A DNA stretch of 9,974 bases from Arcobacter sp. UBA7394 (GTDB lineage: Bacteria; Campylobacterota; Campylobacteria; Campylobacterales; Arcobacteraceae): the NCBI GenBank assembly GCA_002470185.1, contig DKNG01000074.1, forward strand, positions 177 through 10,150, given 5' to 3'. The stretch's first letter is position 1; the number at the start of each line of letters is the position of its first letter. Below are positions 6,503 to 9,974 of this stretch, in pieces. The translations under genes and the position numbers were made by a program. Below the pieces are notes generated by a model, which made no database searches, was not told where the DNA came from, and was given only the letters and a program-made list of their open reading frames with translations.

Positions 6503-6508
6503 TATACT

Positions 6509-6784
6509 ATGGCAGTAAAAATTACTGATATCTGTATTAGCTGTGACGCATGTTTAGACGAGTGTCCAGTAGAAGCAATTGTTGATAACGACGATAACCC
6601 AACAGGTGAAGATACTTATTACGTATACGCTGATAAATGTGTTGAGTGTGTAGGACACAACGACGAGCCAGCATGTGCTGAAGCATGTCCAACTGAGGGA
6701 TGTATCCAATGGGACGAAGTTGGTTCTGGATCAGTTGAAAAAGAAGACAGAGGTGAGCCAAATACACCTGTTGTTGAAGACTAA
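6509..6784 (+). CDS. fdxA: 2[4Fe-4S] ferredoxin FdxA (Alvin/Chromatium type)
   Basis: This is a 91-residue acidic electron carrier. The first motif is C9-x2-C12-x2-C15-x3-C19-P. The second is C44-x2-C47-x8-C56-x3-C60-P. The eight-residue spacing in the second motif, plus a C-terminal tail beyond the core, is the mark of Allochromatium-type ferredoxins, which have very low, split redox potentials. A ninth cysteine (C65) follows. The start at 6509 is set by AGGAGA; translation from GTG 6470 would add an atypical MIKFDKF... leader. In Campylobacter jejuni FdxA is iron-induced and needed for aerotolerance, and it is likewise divergent from ahpC. A strong terminator follows, so it is probably a single-gene transcript with some readthrough into ndk. 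Confidence 0.95.
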   Translation: MAVKITDICISCDACLDECPVEAIVDNDDNPTGEDTYYVYADKCVECVGHNDEPACAEACPTEGCIQWDEVGSGSVEKEDRGEPNTPVVED

Positions 6785-6815
6785 TATTTAGTTAACAAAC
6801 TAACAATTTATTCTT

Positions 6816-6853
6816 AAAAGGTGAGTAGTATTTTTTACTACTTGCCTTTTTTT
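6816..6853 (+). terminator. Intrinsic terminator of fdxA
   Basis: Bases 6816-6830 pair with 6836-6850 over 15 positions, with two wobble pairs that work in the plus-strand RNA (U6822-G6844 and G6823-U6843), around a five-T loop. Seven T (6847-6853) end the structure. It starts 31 nt after the fdxA stop. Its right arm contains the -35-like element of the ndk promoter. Confidence 0.9.
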
Positions 6854-6870
6854 ATTTAATTAGGTATAAT
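6842..6870 (+). promoter_or_regulatory. Promoter of the ndk-rpmF-plsX-fabH operon
   Basis: A perfect TATAAT (6865-6870) is preceded at 17 bp by TTGCCT (6842-6847), which matches the -35 at four of six positions. Transcription would start near 6877, 24 nt before the ndk ATG. The -35 element lies within the right arm of the fdxA terminator. Confidence 0.7.
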
Positions 6871-6900
6871 CCGCGACTTAAAAAAATATTAGGGATAAAT

Positions 6901-7314
6901 ATGGAACAAACACTTTCAATCATCAAACCTGACGCGGTAGCTAAAAACGTTGTTGGTCAAATCTTATCAAGATTTGAAGCAGCAGATTTAAAAATAGCAG
7001 CAACTAAAAAAATGCAATTAAGCAAAGCAGATGCAGAAGCATTCTATGCAGTACACGCTGAAAGACCATTCTTTGGTGATTTAGTATCTTTCATGATTTC
7101 TGGACCAGTTGTTGTAACTGTTTTAGAAGGTGAAGATGCAATGACAAAAAATAGAGACTTAATGGGTGCTACTAATCCTAAAGAAGCTGCAGCTGGTACA
7201 ATCAGAGCAGATTTCGCTGAATCTATTGATGCAAATGCAGTACATGGTTCTGATTCTTTAGAGAATGCAGCAAACGAAATTAAATTCTTCTTCTCTGACA
7301 GAGAAATTTGTTAA
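6901..7314 (+). CDS. ndk: Nucleoside diphosphate kinase
   Basis: This 137-residue cytosolic enzyme transfers the gamma-phosphate of ATP to other NDPs through a phosphohistidine, balancing NTP and dNTP pools. The catalytic residue is His115 in the NAVHGSDS signature (112-119). Other active-site residues are Lys9 (IIKPDAV), Arg85 and Thr91 ([11 protein letters not shown]), Arg102 and Asn112. The length is standard for a bacterial NDK. The ATG at 6901 has AGGGA 5 nt upstream. It is the first gene after a good promoter, and the next gene starts 26 nt after its stop with no terminator between, so it probably heads the operon that runs to fabH. Confidence 0.97.
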   Translation: MEQTLSIIKPDAVAKNVVGQILSRFEAADLKIAATKKMQLSKADAEAFYAVHAERPFFGDLVSFMISGPVVVTVLEGEDAMTKNRDLMGATNPKEAAAGTIRADFAESIDANAVHGSDSLENAANEIKFFFSDREIC

Positions 7315-7340
7315 TAATTAGTTAATTAAACTAGTTTACA

Positions 7341-7715
7341 ATGAAAATAGAATTTAAAAAAGTACCTCAAAGCCCCAAGGAATTTAGCTCACAGCTTGAT
7401 TCAGTAGAAATTTCAGGTACTTTTTGTAAAATATCGCAATCGTTAGTAAAAATTGATGCAGTATTAAATGGTAATACTACTATTGATTGTTGCAGATGTG
7501 GTATTACTGATACTATCACTATTAATGAAAAGGCTGACTTTTTATTAAGTGATGGTATTTATCAAGATACTGAATCGGAAGATTTAGTAATAGAAATAGA
7601 CAATAGTATTATCGATTTTGATGAAATCATCGGAAGTGAAATTGAGTCAATAAAAAGTGATTACTATCTTTGTGACAAATGTACGCAAGATAATGATTAC
7701 GAACAAGAATTTTAA
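7341..7715 (+). CDS. DUF177/YceD-like protein, probable rRNA accumulation factor
   Basis: This 124-residue acidic protein is assigned to the DUF177 (YceD) family mainly from its position immediately upstream of rpmF, a near-universal bacterial arrangement, plus its cysteine pattern. It carries Cys50-Cys51-x-Cys53 and Cys111-x2-Cys114, which could form a small metal-binding ribbon (inference). The middle is beta-rich (about 34-68) and the C-terminus is Asp/Glu-rich (75-105, 117-124). E. coli YceD and its plant relatives affect 23S rRNA accumulation; the biochemical activity is not known. The ATG at 7341 lacks a clear Shine-Dalgarno sequence, so translation may depend on reinitiation after ndk. 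Its stop overlaps the rpmF ribosome binding site. Confidence is high that this is a gene, moderate for the family. Confidence 0.82.
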   Translation: MKIEFKKVPQSPKEFSSQLDSVEISGTFCKISQSLVKIDAVLNGNTTIDCCRCGITDTITINEKADFLLSDGIYQDTESEDLVIEIDNSIIDFDEIIGSEIESIKSDYYLCDKCTQDNDYEQEF

Positions 7716-7726
7716 GGAGAATAATT

Positions 7727-7879
7727 ATGGCAGTACCTAAGAGAAGAGTATCTCATTCAAGAGCAGCGAAAAGAAGAACTCATTACAAAATAACTTTAAA
7801 GAAACCAGTTAAAGATAGTGATGGTTCTTGGAAAATGCCTCATATGGTTAACCCAAACACTGGTGAATACAAGAACTAA
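7727..7879 (+). CDS. rpmF: 50S ribosomal protein bL32
   Basis: This 50-residue basic protein of the large ribosomal subunit begins [20 protein letters not shown], the diagnostic bL32 N-terminus, and ends with the family-like [12 protein letters not shown]. It contains no cysteine, so it is the zinc-free form (C-minus), as in Campylobacter. AAGGAGA overlaps the preceding stop and lies 6 nt before the ATG at 7727. The stop at 7877-7879 shares one base with the plsX ATG (TAATG), indicating translational coupling. This ties ribosome production to membrane lipid synthesis, a grouping (YceD-rpmF-plsX-fabH) also found in E. coli. Confidence 0.97.
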   Translation: MAVPKRRVSHSRAAKRRTHYKITLKKPVKDSDGSWKMPHMVNPNTGEYKN

Positions 7880-8871
7880 TGTATAAAATAGCAATAGATG
7901 CAATGGGTGGGGACTTCGGTCCTGAACCTATTATAGAGGGACTTATTGCAGCTTTAAAACAAAACAATAACTTCACTGCTATTGCAGTTGGTAAAAAAGA
8001 TGAATTAATATCTTTAATACCTAATAACTTTCTATCAAGAATTGAGATATTAGATACAGATGATGTAATTAGTATGAGCGATTCTGCTACAGATGCACTT
8101 AAAAGAAAAGAATCTACAATTTATAAAGCTATTGAATTAGTAAGAGATGGTAATGCCGATGCAATCGTATCTGCTGGACACTCTGGTGCTTCAATGTCTT
8201 TAGCAACACTTAGAATCGGAAGAATTAAGGGTGTATCAAGACCTGCTATTGCAACACTTATGCCTACAAGCGAAAATCAAAATACTTTAGTATTAGATGT
8301 TGGAGCAAATGTAGACAGTGACGCTAAAAATCTATTCGAATTTGCTATTATGGGACAAGTTTATGCTGAAGACGTATTAAACTTAGATGATCCAATTGTT
8401 GGATTATTATCTAATGGTGAAGAAGAAAGTAAAGGTAATGAAGTTACTAAAGAAGCTTATGGCTTAATATCTAAAATTCCTAATTTCGCAGGTAATGTTG
8501 AAGGTAGTGATATCTTCAAAGGAACAGTAGATGTTGTTGTTTGTGATGGTTTTGTAGGAAATATCCTATTGAAAACAGCTGAGGGTGTTGCAGACACAAT
8601 TGGTAAAATCATCAAGAAGAATTTAAAAAGATCTCTAATCTCTATAGCTGGTGCAGTTCTTATGAGAAAAGTATTTAAGAACTTAAAAGTTAGAGTTGAT
8701 TATGCTGAATATGGTGGAGCTCCTTTACTTGGAGTTAAAGCCCCTGTAATTATTGCACATGGTAAATCTAATCCTAAAGCGATTCAGAATGCGATTTTCC
8801 AAGCAATTACAGCAGCAAGTTCAAACCTAAACGGTGATATTGAAGAGAGATTAGCTCAATATAGTAAATAA
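7879..8871 (+). CDS. plsX: Phosphate acyltransferase PlsX
   Basis: This 330-residue enzyme converts acyl-ACP and phosphate to acyl-phosphate, the donor used by PlsY for glycerol-3-phosphate acylation. It is a peripheral membrane protein in the PlsX/Y phospholipid pathway. Family motifs in order: [10 protein letters not shown] (6-15), VSAGHSGA (97-104), LDVGANVD (139-146), [14 protein letters not shown] (175-188), [13 protein letters not shown] (221-233), YGGAPLLGV (278-286) and HGKSN (294-298). The length is typical. The start codon overlaps the rpmF stop by one base and has little Shine-Dalgarno sequence of its own, so translation is probably coupled to rpmF. Confidence 0.97.
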   Translation: MYKIAIDAMGGDFGPEPIIEGLIAALKQNNNFTAIAVGKKDELISLIPNNFLSRIEILDTDDVISMSDSATDALKRKESTIYKAIELVRDGNADAIVSAGHSGASMSLATLRIGRIKGVSRPAIATLMPTSENQNTLVLDVGANVDSDAKNLFEFAIMGQVYAEDVLNLDDPIVGLLSNGEEESKGNEVTKEAYGLISKIPNFAGNVEGSDIFKGTVDVVVCDGFVGNILLKTAEGVADTIGKIIKKNLKRSLISIAGAVLMRKVFKNLKVRVDYAEYGGAPLLGVKAPVIIAHGKSNPKAIQNAIFQAITAASSNLNGDIEERLAQYSK

Positions 8872-8888
8872 TTTTTTATTTGCTATAT
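8859..8888 (+). other. Long AT-rich hairpin at the plsX-fabH junction
   Basis: Bases 8859-8871 (the last plsX codons and stop) pair with 8876-8888 over 13 positions, with one U-G wobble (8865-8882), around a TTTT loop. No U tract follows; instead the fabH ribosome binding site (AAGGA, 8893-8897) begins 4 nt later. It is therefore more likely to affect mRNA processing or fabH translation than to terminate transcription. Confidence 0.5.
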
Positions 8889-8904
8889 ATTTAAGGATAT
8901 GTAA

Positions 8905-9903
8905 ATGACATATGCAGCTTTTAGATCTATTGGAGCTTACGTTCCTCCAAAGATTATGACAAATGCAGACTTTGAAAAAATCATTGATACAAGTGATGAA
9001 TGGATTACAAAAAGAACAGGAATCAAAGAAAGAAGAATCTCGGAAGAGAATGAAGCTTCTTCTGATTTAGGTGCTAAAGCAGCAGCTCAAGCAATTGAGC
9101 GATCTGGACTTGCTAAAGAAGATATTGATTTAGTAATTTGTGCTACAGTAACTCCTGACTATTTATGTATGCCTTCAACGGCTTGTTTAATTGCTTCAAA
9201 ACTGGATTTACCTCCTGTTCAAGCATTTGATGTTAGTGCAGCTTGTACTGGTTTTGTTTATGCAACATCAGTAGCAAAAGCATTTATTGAATCAGGAATG
9301 AAAAAAAATGTTCTAATTGTTGGAGCAGAAACGTACACTTCTATTTTAGATTATACTGATAGAGCTACTTGTTTTATTTTCGGTGATGGTGCCGGTGCAG
9401 CTATTATATCTGCAACAGAAGATAAATCAGAAGCAATTATCGATGTAAATTGTTCAAGTGATGGAAACTACGATGATTTAATTAAAACTCCAGGTGGAGG
9501 AAGTAAACATCCATGTTCTCAAGAAGTACTTGACGCTAAAATGGCTTGTATTAGAATGAAAGGTAATGAAACTTTCAAACTAGCTGTTAAAACTTTAACA
9601 TCTGATGTTCAAGTAATGATGGAAAAACATAATATCTCAAATGATGATATTGACCATTTTATCCCACATCAAGCAAACTATAGAATTATTAGCGCTGTAG
9701 GAAAAGCATTAGGATTAAATGATGAGCAAACTGTTGTTACTGTTGATAAATACGGTAATACTTCAGCTGCTTCAATTCCAATGGCAATGAACTATGCTTA
9801 TGAGCAAGGAAAAATTAAAAAGGGTGATACAATTTTATTTGACGCCTTTGGTGGTGGATTAACTTGGGGATCAGCTTTATTCCCATTCGCTCCAAAAAAC
9901 TAG
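8905..9903 (+). CDS. fabH: Beta-ketoacyl-ACP synthase III (FabH)
   Basis: This 332-residue condensing enzyme joins acetyl-CoA (or another short acyl-CoA) to malonyl-ACP, the first step of type II fatty acid elongation. The catalytic triad is Cys114 (SAACTGF), His255 (HFIPHQAN) and Asn285 (KYGNTSAAS). Trp33 and Arg37 (DEWITKRTGI) correspond to the CoA-contacting region. The Gly-rich C-terminus FDAFGGGLTWGSAL (312-325) is typical of the KAS III fold. AAGGA lies 7 nt before the ATG. It is the last gene of the ndk-to-fabH run, 33 nt after plsX, and a hairpin follows its stop. Primer preference (acetyl or branched) cannot be read from the sequence. Confidence 0.98.
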   Translation: MTYAAFRSIGAYVPPKIMTNADFEKIIDTSDEWITKRTGIKERRISEENEASSDLGAKAAAQAIERSGLAKEDIDLVICATVTPDYLCMPSTACLIASKLDLPPVQAFDVSAACTGFVYATSVAKAFIESGMKKNVLIVGAETYTSILDYTDRATCFIFGDGAGAAIISATEDKSEAIIDVNCSSDGNYDDLIKTPGGGSKHPCSQEVLDAKMACIRMKGNETFKLAVKTLTSDVQVMMEKHNISNDDIDHFIPHQANYRIISAVGKALGLNDEQTVVTVDKYGNTSAASIPMAMNYAYEQGKIKKGDTILFDAFGGGLTWGSALFPFAPKN

Positions 9904-9906
9904 TTT

Positions 9907-9930
9907 ATAAAAGGGCTTAAACCCTTTTAT
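9907..9930. terminator. Probable bidirectional terminator after fabH
   Basis: ATAAAAGGG (9907-9915) pairs with CCCTTTTAT (9922-9930) over 9 perfect base pairs around a 6-nt loop, starting 3 nt after the fabH stop. The right arm gives UUUUAUUU on the plus strand. The left arm gives UUUUAUAAAC on the minus strand. The short U runs make it moderate in both directions, fitting a shared terminator between convergent genes. Confidence 0.7.
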
Positions 9931-9973
9931 TTACGTATTCTAAATCTAAATAAACAATCAAATCTTTAAACTT
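9917..9973 (-). CDS. Possible 3' end of a convergent gene, cut by the window edge
   Basis: One minus-strand frame is open from the right edge to a TAA at 9917-9919 and encodes 18 residues reading KFKDLIVYLDLEYVNKRV, a plausible protein tail; the other two minus frames close quickly. Its stop would lie 13 nt from the fabH stop, inside the loop of the shared hairpin, similar to the way the rho stop sits in its own terminator. It is too short to assign to a family and may be chance. Confidence 0.33.
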   Translation of the reverse strand, partial: KFKDLIVYLDLEYVNKRV

Positions 9974-9974
9974 T

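Larger units (their letters stand above)
6195..6508. other. 314-nt divergent regulatory region between ahpC and fdxA
   Basis: No gene is visible here. The region holds the ahpC -10 box (6231-6236), two Fur/PerR-like boxes (6287-6306 and 6354-6372), five same-strand GATAAA motifs (6305, 6384, 6432, 6472, 6482), a 40-nt island of 50% GC (6391-6430) and the fdxA ribosome binding site (6497-6502). For fdxA a weak -10 candidate is TATATT at 6460-6465, with no recognisable -35. In Campylobacter jejuni the equivalent ahpC/fdxA gap controls iron-repressed ahpC and iron-induced fdxA. Confidence 0.6.

Noticed and set aside
6537..6767. A 76-codon open frame antisense to fdxA
   Set aside because: It lies wholly opposite the ferredoxin cysteine motifs, and its translation is compositionally odd (Leu/Gln/His-rich) with no recognisable domain.
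7316..7340. Small inverted repeat TAGTT/AACTA between ndk and the DUF177 gene as a terminator
   Set aside because: The stem is only five to six weak pairs with no U tract, and the following genes need transcription from upstream.

Overview
The window is AT-rich, compact chromosomal DNA that looks like a member of Campylobacterota, most likely the Arcobacter group. This rests on the A/T-ending codons, the close resemblance of the peroxiredoxin, bL32 and ferredoxin to Campylobacter/Helicobacter proteins, and the gene order ahpC < > fdxA - ndk - DUF177 - rpmF - plsX - fabH, which as I recall it matches a conserved Campylobacter block. It is mainly housekeeping and nutrient-uptake DNA. I see no mobile element, CRISPR array, tRNA, rRNA or obvious defence island.

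Minus-strand half (1-6194). Reading in the direction of transcription from the right: a typical 2-Cys peroxiredoxin (ahpC, 5598-6194) with its own terminator; rho (4072-5400) with a strong sigma70-type promoter, a G-free leader and a terminator that overlaps its stop codon; the methionine ABC importer operon metN-metI-metQ (3853 down to 1440), with a one-base metN/metI overlap and a 12-nt metI/metQ gap; and a soluble orphan histidine kinase (54-1262). TTG starts backed by Shine-Dalgarno sequences are used for metN and the kinase. The metI start is best placed at the ATG at 2897.

Divergent centre (6195-6508). The 314-nt gap between ahpC and fdxA is the most regulatory-looking part of the window. 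It holds two Fur/PerR-like boxes, five same-strand GATAAA motifs and a 40-nt island of 50% GC. In Campylobacter the same gene pair is iron- and peroxide-responsive, so an iron/oxidative-stress switch is likely here too.

Plus-strand half (6509-9974). fdxA (start corrected to 6509) ends in a strong terminator whose right arm overlaps the -35 region of the next promoter. That promoter drives ndk, a DUF177/YceD-like protein, rpmF (50 codons, easily missed), plsX and fabH, which links nucleotide balance, ribosome assembly and the start of fatty acid/phospholipid synthesis. rpmF and plsX overlap by one base. A long AT-rich hairpin lies between plsX and fabH. A bidirectional-looking hairpin follows fabH, and both window edges may carry the last codons of convergent genes.

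No clearly novel multi-gene system is visible. The observations worth following up are regulatory: the ahpC/fdxA intergenic region, the G-free rho leader, and several hairpins that are not ordinary terminators.
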